Notes under the pieces: generated by a model | Database searches by the model: none | Seen by the model: the letters and a program-made list of their open reading frames with translations, nothing else | Told to the model about the DNA's origin: nothing | Position numbers and translations under genes: made by a program | Shown: piece after piece, positions 37,215 to 46,243 of the stretch | Layout: every line of letters starts with the position of its first letter | Position numbering within the stretch: the stretch's first letter is position 1 | Assembly (NCBI RefSeq): GCF_963675975.1 | Contig: NZ_OY780939.1 | Coordinates: 2,604,001-2,668,000 of the forward strand | Source of the DNA: Halarcobacter sp. | Lineage (GTDB): Bacteria; Campylobacterota; Campylobacteria; Campylobacterales; Arcobacteraceae | Reading direction: 5' to 3' | Length of the DNA: 64,000 nucleotides

Positions 37215-38332
37215 GGTTTTAATACTTCTATTTTTTCTTTAATAGCAGAGACTTGATTTTTATTTAAATAGTATTTTTCCTCTTTTAAATATTTCATAAA
37301 CCTAACTTCTGCATTTGTAAAGCCATCAAGCTCTTTTTCTTTTATAGATATCTCTTTTTTAGTAAGTCTAACACGTCTTAGTTTTCCATTTTGATTTTTA
37401 ACATAATAAACAATATCAAACTCTTTTGAATTTATTTTCTCAATTGTAATAAAAATACTTTCTATATAATCACTATATGAAGGTACAAGAGATAAAAATT
37501 CATCAACATCCATAAAACCTATATAAAGTTTAGTATAAATATCAAAATATAAAGATAGCTTTTTATTTTTGAAAAAATTTATATTAATAAAGTTTTGATT
37601 TTTTACTCTGCATCTTTTCAAAATCCATTCTAAAGTTTGAAAATAGATAAACTTTGAATGTTCTATTGTATAAGCTTCAATATATTTTTTATCTTTATAC
37701 TTAGTTACAAAACCATTTTTCTTTCTATTAAAAACTAACTTTTTTAATAATTCATCATCTTCTAAATCTTTTGTAATCCAAATAGTACAAAAAGATGGAA
37801 ATCTTTTTAAACCTACAGTACCTTCTGTCAGAACTATAAGGGCTCTAATATGGATGTTTGGAAAAAGCACTTTTAAAAGTGCATACTTCTTATCTAATCT
37901 TTTATTTAAACTTACTGTTTTTTTGGATGTACTCATCTCAACAAAATATAAAGCATCTTCGGTAAAAAATAGAGCATCAAACTCACTAATATCTTTATAA
38001 TTTGATTTGTAAACAATTTGTAAACTTCTATCTATCATCAAACCTGTTTTATAAAATTTATCAATTTTATTTTGGTGTGGTCCTTTTAGTACAAATTGAG
38101 TAATTGAGTCATTTTTTGAGGCATAATCTAATAAAAATTCATAAATAATATTTTCATAAACTTCACCCTTGAAACTGTTATATGCAGCCATATTTTCTAC
38201 TGATATATCGTGTGTTCCAGATTTTAAAAGTGGTTTTATATTTTTTGATGAATACTTATAGAAAAAAAGATTCTCTTCAATATTTGATATGTCTAAATTT
38301 TTTATTTCGTCTGTTATTTTTAAATGTTGCAA
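37211..38332 (-). CDS. Hypothetical protein (373 aa) with possible PD-(D/E)XK nuclease-like core
   Basis: Not recognised as a named family. Around residues 135-165 the order SEFDALFF, short turn, ALYFVEMSTSKK resembles the D...ExK strand pair of PD-(D/E)XK nucleases, followed by a helix (LNKRLDKKYALLKVL) and strand IRALIVLTEG. The C-terminal half is Lys-rich. No membrane segment. The nuclease idea is inference from this local pattern. Confidence 0.55.
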   Translation of the reverse strand: MQHLKITDEIKNLDISNIEENLFFYKYSSKNIKPLLKSGTHDISVENMAAYNSFKGEVYENIIYEFLLDYASKNDSITQFVLKGPHQNKIDKFYKTGLMIDRSLQIVYKSNYKDISEFDALFFTEDALYFVEMSTSKKTVSLNKRLDKKYALLKVLFPNIHIRALIVLTEGTVGLKRFPSFCTIWITKDLEDDELLKKLVFNRKKNGFVTKYKDKKYIEAYTIEHSKFIYFQTLEWILKRCRVKNQNFININFFKNKKLSLYFDIYTKLYIGFMDVDEFLSLVPSYSDYIESIFITIEKINSKEFDIVYYVKNQNGKLRRVRLTKKEISIKEKELDGFTNAEVRFMKYLKEEKYYLNKNQVSAIKEKIEVLKP

Positions 38333-38454
38333 TTTGTTAAAACTTTCTTCTTTACATCCCTAGTTTACTGATTATATCTAAAGTATTGCTATTTGTAAAG
38401 TATAATTTAAACAAATAAAAATATAATGTATATTAAAGGAATCTATAGTCAAAA

Positions 38455-38976
38455 ATGAAACATTATATTATATTAATCATATCTCTAACGTTTTTTTTAG
38501 GTTGTAGTGTAAAAAATACACAAACAAATATATCTAATATAAATATAACAAAAACAAAAATTGATATGCTTACTTCAGAAATTAACTCCTTAAATGAGTA
38601 TATAGATAAAGAAGAAGCCCGTAGTCTTGCTTTTGATACGGTAACTTATTCAAAATATTTAGCTCAAAAATATGAAGTTGTTAAGCCTGCACTTTTTCAT
38701 AATTTACTTATTAATTTAAAAATAAAAGACAGAGGTTTATGTTACCACTATGCAAATGATTTATTAAAATATTTAAATACAAAAAAATATAAAAGTTTTA
38801 AACTAATCAAAATCGTTTCTAGTCCAGGGGAATACTTTGAACATACAAGTCTTGCAGTAACAACACATAGAAACAAATTTGATGAAAGTATTGTTTTAGA
38901 TGCTTGGAGAGATTCGGGAGAACTTTACTTTTCAAAAATTAAAGATGATAAAAAATATGATTGGGAGCTTCGATAA
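38455..38976 (+). CDS. Lipoprotein with transglutaminase/papain-like Cys-His-Asp pattern
   Basis: 173 residues. Lipobox FFLGC puts the lipidated residue at Cys17. The order GLCYHYA (Cys96), EHTSLAV (His130) and VLDAWRDSG (Asp149) matches the Cys-His-Asp triad spacing of transglutaminase-like peptidases and acyltransferases. Likely periplasmic or outer-membrane bound. Its TAA overlaps the SDR ATG by 1 nt. Confidence 0.7.
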   Translation: MKHYIILIISLTFFLGCSVKNTQTNISNINITKTKIDMLTSEINSLNEYIDKEEARSLAFDTVTYSKYLAQKYEVVKPALFHNLLINLKIKDRGLCYHYANDLLKYLNTKKYKSFKLIKIVSSPGEYFEHTSLAVTTHRNKFDESIVLDAWRDSGELYFSKIKDDKKYDWELR

Positions 38977-39665
38977 TGAAAAAAAATATACTAATTACAG
39001 GTTGTAGTTCAGGTTTAGGTTTAGCCTTAACTCAATACTATCTTGATAATGATTTTGCGGTTTATGGTATTAGTAGAAATAAACCAAATATAGATAATAA
39101 AAACTTTATTTTCAAAGAATTTGATTTATCAAAATTAGATTCTATTGGTACTAAACTTACACCATTTATAGATGAAATTGGTGAAATTGAAATTGTATAT
39201 CTAAATGCTGGAATATTAGGTGATATAAAAGAGATGAAACATCAAGCAGTAGATGATATAAAAAAGGCTTTGGATATTAATGTATTTGCAAATAAAGAAC
39301 TTCTTGATATCTTATCACAACAAAAAGTGAGTAATATAATTGCTATCTCATCTGGGGCAGCTAAAAATGGTTCTAAAGGTTGGGGAGCATATTCTTTATC
39401 AAAAGCAACACTAAATATGCTAATAAACCTATATTCTAAAGAGATGTTAGAAACAAAAATTTTAGCAGTTGCTCCAGGTGTTATTGAAACACCTATGACT
39501 GATGTAATAAGATTTGATGTGGATGATTCTATTTTTACATCAGCAAAAATATTAAAAAGTGGAGAGATTCAACAACCTCTTGATGCGGCTATGAGATTAG
39601 ATAATGTAGTAAAAAGAGCCAATGAGTTTGAAAGTGGCTCTTTTATTGATGTTAGAAATATATAA
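38976..39665 (+). CDS. Short-chain dehydrogenase/reductase
   Basis: 229 residues from ATG 38976 (TAATG junction). Classical SDR: ILITGCSSGLGLAL (cofactor site), LNAGILGD, AISSGAAKNGSKGWGAYSLSKATL (Ser, YxxxK catalytic residues) and VAPGVIETPM. Substrate unknown. Confidence 0.9.
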   Translation: MKKNILITGCSSGLGLALTQYYLDNDFAVYGISRNKPNIDNKNFIFKEFDLSKLDSIGTKLTPFIDEIGEIEIVYLNAGILGDIKEMKHQAVDDIKKALDINVFANKELLDILSQQKVSNIIAISSGAAKNGSKGWGAYSLSKATLNMLINLYSKEMLETKILAVAPGVIETPMTDVIRFDVDDSIFTSAKILKSGEIQQPLDAAMRLDNVVKRANEFESGSFIDVRNI

Positions 39666-39684
39666 AAGCTAGGCTTTTATATAT
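39658..39684. terminator. Bidirectional terminator hairpin
   Basis: ATATATAAAAGC, loop TAG, GCTTTTATATAT: perfect 12-bp stem spanning the stop codons of the convergent SDR and MFS genes. Confidence 0.75.
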
Positions 39685-40915
39685 TCTCTTTTTTGATTTT
39701 TTTGATATTAAAAATCATTAGAATTGATACAATTAATGCTATTATAAAAAATCCTGCAAATACATATAATGTTTGAGCATAACTTCCTGTCATATCTTTT
39801 ACAATAGAGATAATTAAAGGTCCAACAAGTCCAGCTGCAGCCCAAGCTGTTAAAATATATCCATGAATAGCACCTAACTCTTTTGTTCCAAAAATATCAC
39901 CAATATATGCAGGGATTGAAGCAAATCCTCCCCCATAACAAGTCATAATAAAATATAAAACAAACTGAAATAATACAATCTCAGTAATTGAAGGTAACAT
40001 ATAAAAAGCTACAATTTGTGTTGCAAAAAAGATTACATAAACAGCAGGTCTAGTTATAATATCAGAAATAGATGCCCAAAGAATTCTTCCTGCACCATTA
40101 AATATTCCCATAAGTCCAACAGCTGCAGCTGCAGCAATAGCTGAAATACCAACAACCTCTTGTAAAAGTGGAGATGCTACACCAATAATTGCGATACCAC
40201 AAGTGATATTAATAAATAACATAATCCAAAGTCCATAAAATCTTGGTGTTTTTATAGCTTCTTTTAGACTTAAATTAGCTAAATCTTCTTTTATTTTCTT
40301 TTTACCCTCTTCTACTTTTTTCTTAAACTTTTTAGGCATATAACCCTCTTCTGGTTTTTGAAGATATAAAGCAGATAAAAACATTACTACAAAATAGATA
40401 ATACCTAAGATAAAAAAGGTACTTGCAATCCCAACTTTTTCGATTAGGATTTTGATTGTAGGTCCCCAAATTGCAGATGCAAAACCAAATCCCATAATAG
40501 CCAAACCAGTAGCCATACCTCTTTTATCAGGAAACCATCTAACAAGTGTTGATACAGGAGAAATATATCCTATTCCTAATCCACAACCACCTAATACTCC
40601 ATAAAAAAAGTATAAAAGAAGTTTTGATTCCATCATTATTGCAAGACCTGAACCAATTGTTCCTAAACCAAAAAGTGAAGCAGCTATTAAAGCAGCAACT
40701 CTTGGTCCATTTTTTTCAACAAATTTCCCCATAAGTGCAGCAGATAATCCTAAAAAGAATATTGCAATACTAAAAGAGATAGTTACATCAGTTAAACTCC
40801 AAGATAATTGTTCTTGAATAGGTTTAACATATACACTCCATGCATAAACAGAACCAATACAAATATGTACACCAACAGCAGCTAAAGCCATCAACCAACG
40901 ATTTTTCTCAATCAT
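39677..40915 (-). CDS. OFA-family MFS transporter (oxalate/formate antiporter-like)
   Basis: 412 residues, 12 membrane segments. Family features: NRWLMALAAVGVHICIGSVYAWSVYVKPI, VRWFPDKRGMATGLAIMGFGFAS and FGTKELGAIHGYILTAWAAAGLVGP (each part of longer conserved loops). Members exchange small carboxylates such as lactate, formate or oxalate; the substrate here is open. Confidence 0.85.
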   Translation of the reverse strand: MIEKNRWLMALAAVGVHICIGSVYAWSVYVKPIQEQLSWSLTDVTISFSIAIFFLGLSAALMGKFVEKNGPRVAALIAASLFGLGTIGSGLAIMMESKLLLYFFYGVLGGCGLGIGYISPVSTLVRWFPDKRGMATGLAIMGFGFASAIWGPTIKILIEKVGIASTFFILGIIYFVVMFLSALYLQKPEEGYMPKKFKKKVEEGKKKIKEDLANLSLKEAIKTPRFYGLWIMLFINITCGIAIIGVASPLLQEVVGISAIAAAAAVGLMGIFNGAGRILWASISDIITRPAVYVIFFATQIVAFYMLPSITEIVLFQFVLYFIMTCYGGGFASIPAYIGDIFGTKELGAIHGYILTAWAAAGLVGPLIISIVKDMTGSYAQTLYVFAGFFIIALIVSILMIFNIKKIKKENI

Positions 40916-41005
40916 CTACAATCCTACAATATAAATTAATTCGCGATTTTATTAAATTTTAATAATAATCAGCTAAAAAAGAAAATTTAAAAATTATACT
41001 CAAGA

Positions 41006-41221
41006 TTATTTAGAGTATTTTTTTAAAAACAATTCTTTATCTTCTTTAAAAAGCATTACACAATTTTTACAAATACATGCTTTCATCCTAAACTCAGTGG
41101 GTATTAACTCTCTTAACTCAAGGGGAACCTTAATATGATTACACCAGCAGTCATTATTTGGGATATGAGCTTCACATTTATTTTCTTCTTTACAAAAAGG
41201 ACAAACTCTTGAATCAACCAT
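41006..41221 (-). CDS. Cysteine-rich CWC family protein
   Basis: 71 residues with CPFCKEENKC, DCWCNHIKVP and CICKNCVMLF: eight cysteines including the CWC signature, probably a small zinc-binding protein. Overlaps the downstream end of the methyltransferase gene by 8 nt. Confidence 0.8.
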   Translation of the reverse strand: MVDSRVCPFCKEENKCEAHIPNNDCWCNHIKVPLELRELIPTEFRMKACICKNCVMLFKEDKELFLKKYSK

Positions 41222-42131
41222 TATTTTCCTTTTTAAATATCAAATTTTTTAAACTCTTTTCATCATCATTTGAAGGGAAATTTTCCAGATTATCTAATCT
41301 TTTTACAAATTTAAAATCCAAAGCATTTTCTTCAAATATATTTTTTATAAAAGTTGTATCAAGTTCAGGAGCATTTAAACAAGATAATACAACACAATCA
41401 TCACTTGCTAACTCATTTAACCTTCTAATTATCTTCTCATAATCTTTAGTTGCAGCAAAACTTCCTTTTTGAAAAGAAGGTGGGTCAATTATTATCACAT
41501 CATATGGTGCAAATTTTTTTATTTTGCTCCATGATTTTAAAATATTAAAAGGTAAAAACTTTACTTTTTTTGTATCCAAATTATTTAGATGATGGTTTTC
41601 TCTTCCTGTTGATAAAGCACCTTTTGCCATATCAACATTTACAACTTGTTTTGCACCACCAGCAAGAGCATATACAGAAAAAGCACAAGTATAAGAAAAA
41701 AGATTTAATACATTTTTATCTTTTGATATCTCTTTTATATACTCTCTACCTATTTTCATATCAGGGAAAAGCCCTAAATTTCTATTATCAAAATTGATGC
41801 TAAACTTTAAACCATTTTCATAAATATAGTTTTTTTCTTCTAATTTCCCTTGTAATATTTCATGGGGTTGTTTATCTAAATAGCGTTTTTGGATTACTAA
41901 AGTTTTGAAATTGTATGCTTTAAATATATTATTAAAAAGTTCAATTAGCTCTTTTTCATCTTCATACTCTTTATAAAAACATATAAGAAGAATAGTGTCG
42001 ATACTATCTACAGTAAGTGATTCATAAAAGTTATAAAAGTTCCCTCTTCCATGAAAAACTCTTTTAAACTCTTTTGTTTTATATTCTAAATTTTTTTCTA
42101 TTATTTGATTTAATTTTTCTATTTTATTCAA
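41214..42131 (-). CDS. RlmI-like class I SAM-dependent rRNA methyltransferase
   Basis: 305 residues. SAM motif I VLNLFSYTCAFSVYALAGGA, VNVDMAKGALSTGRENHHLN and the DPPSFQKGSF catalytic motif. The region before the Rossmann fold is short and lacks an obvious PUA domain, so the exact rRNA target is unclear. Overlaps the Gre gene by 8 nt. Confidence 0.8.
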   Translation of the reverse strand: MNKIEKLNQIIEKNLEYKTKEFKRVFHGRGNFYNFYESLTVDSIDTILLICFYKEYEDEKELIELFNNIFKAYNFKTLVIQKRYLDKQPHEILQGKLEEKNYIYENGLKFSINFDNRNLGLFPDMKIGREYIKEISKDKNVLNLFSYTCAFSVYALAGGAKQVVNVDMAKGALSTGRENHHLNNLDTKKVKFLPFNILKSWSKIKKFAPYDVIIIDPPSFQKGSFAATKDYEKIIRRLNELASDDCVVLSCLNAPELDTTFIKNIFEENALDFKFVKRLDNLENFPSNDDEKSLKNLIFKKENNG

Positions 42132-42606
42132 AATTGTACATCTCTACTTTTAAAACTTCATATTCTACTGTTTCATTGTTGATTTCAAACTCAAACTCAT
42201 CACCAACTTTTTTCCCAAGCAATACTCTACCAAGGGGTGAAATATTTGATATAAAATTGTTTGAAGGATTTGTTTCAAAAGTACCAACAATAATATACTC
42301 TTTTGTTTGTTCTGTATCTAAATTTTCTAGAATAACTTTTGAACCAAAATTAACTTTATCATGGGGGATTTTTGTAGTTTCTATTACTTTTGTATTATTG
42401 ATAATTTTTTCTAAAAATCTAAGTCTTTTATCAATATTTCGAATCTGTTCTTTAGCTGAGATATATTCTGCATTTTCACTTCTGTCACCATGTTGTGCAG
42501 CTATCTCTTTCTCTTTTACCCAATAAGGTTTTTCAATTTGGGCAAGATTTTTAAACTCTTTAACAAAGTTTTTATATCCATATTCTGTAATTAAACTATT
42601 TTCCAT
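42124..42606 (-). CDS. greB: Transcript cleavage factor GreB-like
   Basis: 160 residues: N-terminal coiled coil with the acidic tip AAQHGDRSENAEYISAKEQ (GDRSENAEY is the GreB version, GreA usually has GDLSENAEY), then the FKBP-like C-domain with SPLGRVLLGKKVGDEFEF. Rescues arrested RNA polymerase. Confidence 0.85.
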   Translation of the reverse strand: MENSLITEYGYKNFVKEFKNLAQIEKPYWVKEKEIAAQHGDRSENAEYISAKEQIRNIDKRLRFLEKIINNTKVIETTKIPHDKVNFGSKVILENLDTEQTKEYIIVGTFETNPSNNFISNISPLGRVLLGKKVGDEFEFEINNETVEYEVLKVEMYNFE

Positions 42607-42649
42607 AGTGGAATTATAGTTTAATTACTGCTAGTTTAATATTAAACTA

Positions 42650-43216
42650 TTAAACTGCTCCCATAAGTTGTTTAGAACTTTCTCCTACAAAAGTTAACAT
42701 CTCTTCATAAGTTTTTGATTCCTCTTCTATATCACTAGAAGATAATTCATCATATACAGCTTCGATTTTTTCTTCTTGTTTTTTAAGTGCTTTCATATCA
42801 CTTTTATCTAAATCAGCTAAATCTAATAGCTCATTCCATACAGAACTCTCATCAAGTGGAATTGCAGTGAATTTTACACCTTCATACTCAAAAGTACCCG
42901 CTTTTTCTAAGTCAGTAACATATAATAAATATAAACCACCAGCTACGAAGAAACCTTTGTATTTTTCCATCATTGGAGCTAATGCATGAAAGCTTTCTAA
43001 TTCAGCAGCAAAAAATTTGATTGTTTCACCCTCAGTTATCATAATAACTTGCTTCGCTTGAATTTTTGGAGGTAATTTTCTATCTGGAGAGATTTGTTTA
43101 CCAGGTTCAATAATTAAAGCCCCTCTATATCCATAAGTACCATCACTTAAATCACCTTGAAAAGAAGGTTGCCACGCTAATTCATTCTCTTTAATAAACT
43201 CAATAGGAGTTGCCAT
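42650..43216 (-). CDS. Hypothetical protein (188 aa)
   Basis: Soluble, acidic C-terminal coiled-coil region (KKQEEKIEAVYDELSSSDIEEE). N-terminus reads ATPIEFIKENELAWQPSFQGD. No motif I can name. Good ribosome site (AAGGAAA) before the ATG; sits between gre and the glutamate synthase-like gene. Confidence 0.65.
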   Translation of the reverse strand: MATPIEFIKENELAWQPSFQGDLSDGTYGYRGALIIEPGKQISPDRKLPPKIQAKQVIMITEGETIKFFAAELESFHALAPMMEKYKGFFVAGGLYLLYVTDLEKAGTFEYEGVKFTAIPLDESSVWNELLDLADLDKSDMKALKKQEEKIEAVYDELSSSDIEEESKTYEEMLTFVGESSKQLMGAV

Positions 43217-43265
43217 TTTATTTCCTTGTAAATAATATTACTTTTGAGAATGCAAGAACTGTTCC

Positions 43266-44825
43266 CTAATTCATAAATCTTTCGTACTCTTTTGGATAAG
43301 GCTCTGTTAATAAATCTCCAGCTTTCATAGGTGTAAATATTTCATCATATCTTTTATATTTAGTTTCATCTAATCTTCTAAAAATATGTGTTCTATTTAG
43401 TTTAGATGGCTTATCTAACCCAGCAGATGCAAGTATCTCAATAAAACTTTCAACTGTCAACTCATGAAAATTTGCTACCCTTTGTTTTTTATCTTCTACA
43501 ACTAAACCTCTAGTTAATCTTTTATCTTGTGTTGCTACACCTGTTGGGCAAGTATTTTTGTTGCATTGTAGGGATTGAATACACCCTAAAGACAACATCA
43601 TACCCCTAGCACTTGCACATAAATCTGCCCCAAGAGCTAAAGCTTTTGTTATATCCATACCATTTAGAACTTTTCCAGAAGCAACTACTTTTATATCATC
43701 TTTTAATCCAAAACCAACTAAACAATCAATAACAAAAACCAAAGCTTCTCTTAATGGCATACCTACAGAATTTGTATATTCTAAAGGAGCAGCACCAGTA
43801 CCACCCTCACCTCCATCAACAGTGATAAAATCAGGTTTAATATCCAAACTCACCATTGCTTTACAAATATCTATAAACTCCTCTTTTCTTCCAACACTTA
43901 ATTTAAAGCCAACTGGTTTTCCACCACTTAAATCCCTTAGTTTTTTGATAAATTTTATTAACCCCTCAGGTGTAGAAAAACTTGTATGTGTAGGAGGAGA
44001 ATCAACTCTTGTATGTGCCTGAACACCTCTATCTTCTGCAATTTCTGGTGTATTTTTATTAGCTGGAAGTATACCTCCATGTCCAGGTTTTGCACCTTGT
44101 GAAAGTTTTAGCTCTATCATTTTTACATTTTCATTATTTGCTTTTTGGGTAAATTTTTCTTCATGGAAGTTTCCATTTTCATCTCTACATCCAAAATATC
44201 CAGTACCTATTTGCCAGATTAAATCACAGTTTGTAGTAAGATGATAACGACTTAATCCACCCTCACCTGTATTTAAAGCAAAATCACCTATTTTTGCTCC
44301 ATGCCCTAAAGCTAATACTGCATTTGCACTCAAAGCACCAAAACTCATAGCAGATATATTTAGAAGTGAAGAGGCATAAGGTTTTTTACAATCTTTTGAA
44401 CCAATCATTACCCTTGGATTTTGCTCTAAAGTCGAAGCTTTTATAGCTTTTAATGAGTGGCCTATCCATTCGTATCCTGGTTCATAAACATCTAATTTTG
44501 TACCAAAAGGGATTGTACTTTGGACACGTTTTGATCTTCTGTAAACTACACCTCTTTGTTGTCTGTTTATAGGAACACCATCAATGTCTGATTCGATAAA
44601 ATATTGCCTAATAGGTGGTCTTAATTCTTCTAAAACCCATCTCATACGACCTAAAACTGGAAAGTTTCTCCACAAAGAGTGCTTTGTTTGTTTTAAATCA
44701 TAGAATCCTAATACAACCAAGAATAAAAAGATTAAAGCTAACCATAAAAAGTATAAATTTAGTATTGATAAAATAGAAACAATAACTGCTCCTATTATGA
44801 TGAAGTCTTTAAAAAATTTAGGCAT
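43266..44825 (-). CDS. FMN-binding glutamate synthase family protein
   Basis: 519 residues. Two N-terminal membrane segments (10-45), then the glutamate synthase FMN/3Fe-4S barrel: NISAMSFGALSANAV, NTGEGGLSRYHL, KLSQGAKPGHGG, ITVDGGEGGTGAAP and the cluster cysteines in LGCIQSLQCNKNTCPTGVATQ. Stand-alone barrels like this lack the amidotransferase domain; the electron donor and product are uncertain. Confidence 0.88.
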   Translation of the reverse strand: MPKFFKDFIIIGAVIVSILSILNLYFLWLALIFLFLVVLGFYDLKQTKHSLWRNFPVLGRMRWVLEELRPPIRQYFIESDIDGVPINRQQRGVVYRRSKRVQSTIPFGTKLDVYEPGYEWIGHSLKAIKASTLEQNPRVMIGSKDCKKPYASSLLNISAMSFGALSANAVLALGHGAKIGDFALNTGEGGLSRYHLTTNCDLIWQIGTGYFGCRDENGNFHEEKFTQKANNENVKMIELKLSQGAKPGHGGILPANKNTPEIAEDRGVQAHTRVDSPPTHTSFSTPEGLIKFIKKLRDLSGGKPVGFKLSVGRKEEFIDICKAMVSLDIKPDFITVDGGEGGTGAAPLEYTNSVGMPLREALVFVIDCLVGFGLKDDIKVVASGKVLNGMDITKALALGADLCASARGMMLSLGCIQSLQCNKNTCPTGVATQDKRLTRGLVVEDKKQRVANFHELTVESFIEILASAGLDKPSKLNRTHIFRRLDETKYKRYDEIFTPMKAGDLLTEPYPKEYERFMN

Positions 44826-44875
44826 AAATTATCTCACTTTTTATTTTATTATATAATTTATACCTTTTTTGGAAG

Positions 44876-45175
44876 TTAAACCTTTTTGTATTTGTGTGTT
44901 AGTCTAACAAAATCGTAAAAATCACTTAACATCAAGTAACGTATTTGTATATCTTCAAATTTTTTATGAACTATTTCAATTCCTTCATTATAAAGTCTAA
45001 CATCCTCAACAAACTCATGGGGATATTCTAGTTTTTCCTCTTTTATTGTAGGAAAACACTCCATAAATTGAGCAAATAGTTTATTTACTGTTTCCTCTTG
45101 CTCTTTAGTTGGAGATTTTAAAAACCCTTTTAAAGTCTCAAACTCTTCACAAATCTCTACTAAACACTTGTGCAT
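44876..45175 (-). CDS. Hypothetical protein (99 aa)
   Basis: Helical, soluble; starts HKCLVEICEEFETLKGFL, no named motif. Overlaps the ArsC-like gene by 16 nt, so the two are translationally linked. Confidence 0.6.
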   Translation of the reverse strand: MHKCLVEICEEFETLKGFLKSPTKEQEETVNKLFAQFMECFPTIKEEKLEYPHEFVEDVRLYNEGIEIVHKKFEDIQIRYLMLSDFYDFVRLTHKYKKV

Positions 45176-45582
45176 GAATCACTGCTTTGACAAGTACCAA
45201 TCTCTTTTTTAGTATCTAACTCTTGATTTAAGGCACTGTTTAATTTAGGAATGTCAAAACCACATATTTTTGTATCATCAACTTGGATAAGTGGTCTTTT
45301 TATAAGAATTGGTTCTTTTATCATAAGTTCTACTAACTCATCTTTTGAATACTTTTCTATATTTATCTCGCCACTTTTAACTTGCGGGGCAAATTGATTT
45401 ATTATCTGATTTTTTTCTAAGCCCTCAAAAAAACTATTCAGTGTAGTAGTATCCCAGTTTGTTGAAAGCATCGATTTTACTTCAAACTCAATGCCATTTG
45501 CCATTAATAGCTCTTTTTGTTTTTTATTACCTGCACATCCGGGTTTTTCATAAAATGTAATACTCTTTTTTACATAAAACAT
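45160..45582 (-). CDS. ArsC/Spx-like thioredoxin-fold protein (nitrogenase-associated type)
   Basis: 140 residues: ITFYEKPGCAGNKKQKELL with the ArsC-like active-site cysteine, then EPILIKRPLIQVDDTKICGF (R-P-L motif). The C-terminus adds a Cys-containing tail (GTCQSSDSCTSV). Resembles the ArsC-related nitrogenase-associated family; no nif genes are in the window. Confidence 0.75.
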   Translation of the reverse strand: MFYVKKSITFYEKPGCAGNKKQKELLMANGIEFEVKSMLSTNWDTTTLNSFFEGLEKNQIINQFAPQVKSGEINIEKYSKDELVELMIKEPILIKRPLIQVDDTKICGFDIPKLNSALNQELDTKKEIGTCQSSDSCTSV

Positions 45583-45591
45583 TTTTGCTCC

Positions 45592-46155
45592 TTAATCCAT
45601 ATAGGGTATATCTAAATTTGCATCTCTATCACTAGCTGTAAAATCAAAACTTGTCTCAACGATAAGTTTAACAAGAGATTTTTCTATAACTTTTACTTGT
45701 AACTTATGATAATTGTTGTTTGAGATATTGTTCTCTATCTCCATTTTATAATATCCTAAAATAATAGGATGAATTTTTTCTTGATTTTTTAATAATTCAT
45801 CTAAAAAAAGTTTTAATTTAGAGATATCATATTCATCTATTTTTTTTAGTTTTCTAACCAAATTTCTAACAAATTGTTTTGGCTGGTAACCTTCACTCAT
45901 ATCTAATAACTTCGACGCTGCATAAAGGTCTGCATCTTGTGCTGAATAATTATATAGATACCTAAAATGGTCACAAACTAAATTTACATATTTTGGATAA
46001 TGTTTCAAAACAAAAACCAACTCTTTTAAGTCTCCATCAATCAATACTTGAAAAAGTGTAGCTGTTCTTTTCTCTATTTTATCCCAATGGTTTCCATCCT
46101 CTTTAAAATCACCAAGAAACCTATCGTATACGTTTAAATCATAATTTTCTTCCAT
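45592..46155 (-). CDS. Hypothetical protein, paralogue of the 55.6-56.3 kb MoxR-locus protein
   Basis: 187 residues. KIEKRTATLFQVLIDGDLKEL aligns with KIRNRTRMLFRSLVDDDFTEL, and EYDISKLKLFLDELL...ILGYY with EFDHSELKEYLEKII...ILDYY of the product at 55648-56349; the relation covers about 150 residues. No known domain. Lies 9 nt upstream of the ArsC-like gene, on the same strand. Confidence 0.65.
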   Translation of the reverse strand: MEENYDLNVYDRFLGDFKEDGNHWDKIEKRTATLFQVLIDGDLKELVFVLKHYPKYVNLVCDHFRYLYNYSAQDADLYAASKLLDMSEGYQPKQFVRNLVRKLKKIDEYDISKLKLFLDELLKNQEKIHPIILGYYKMEIENNISNNNYHKLQVKVIEKSLVKLIVETSFDFTASDRDANLDIPYMD

Positions 46156-46243
46156 AAAATTGTATATGCAATAATCATACCTTTTATTGATAGTGGTATA
46201 GAAATTGTATATAATACCCTTTCGAATTATAAAAAGGTTAATT

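Noticed and set aside
45160-45582. Evidence for nitrogen fixation from the nitrogenase-associated-type protein
   Set aside because: No nif genes are in the window, and ArsC-like proteins of this type occur outside nitrogen fixers.
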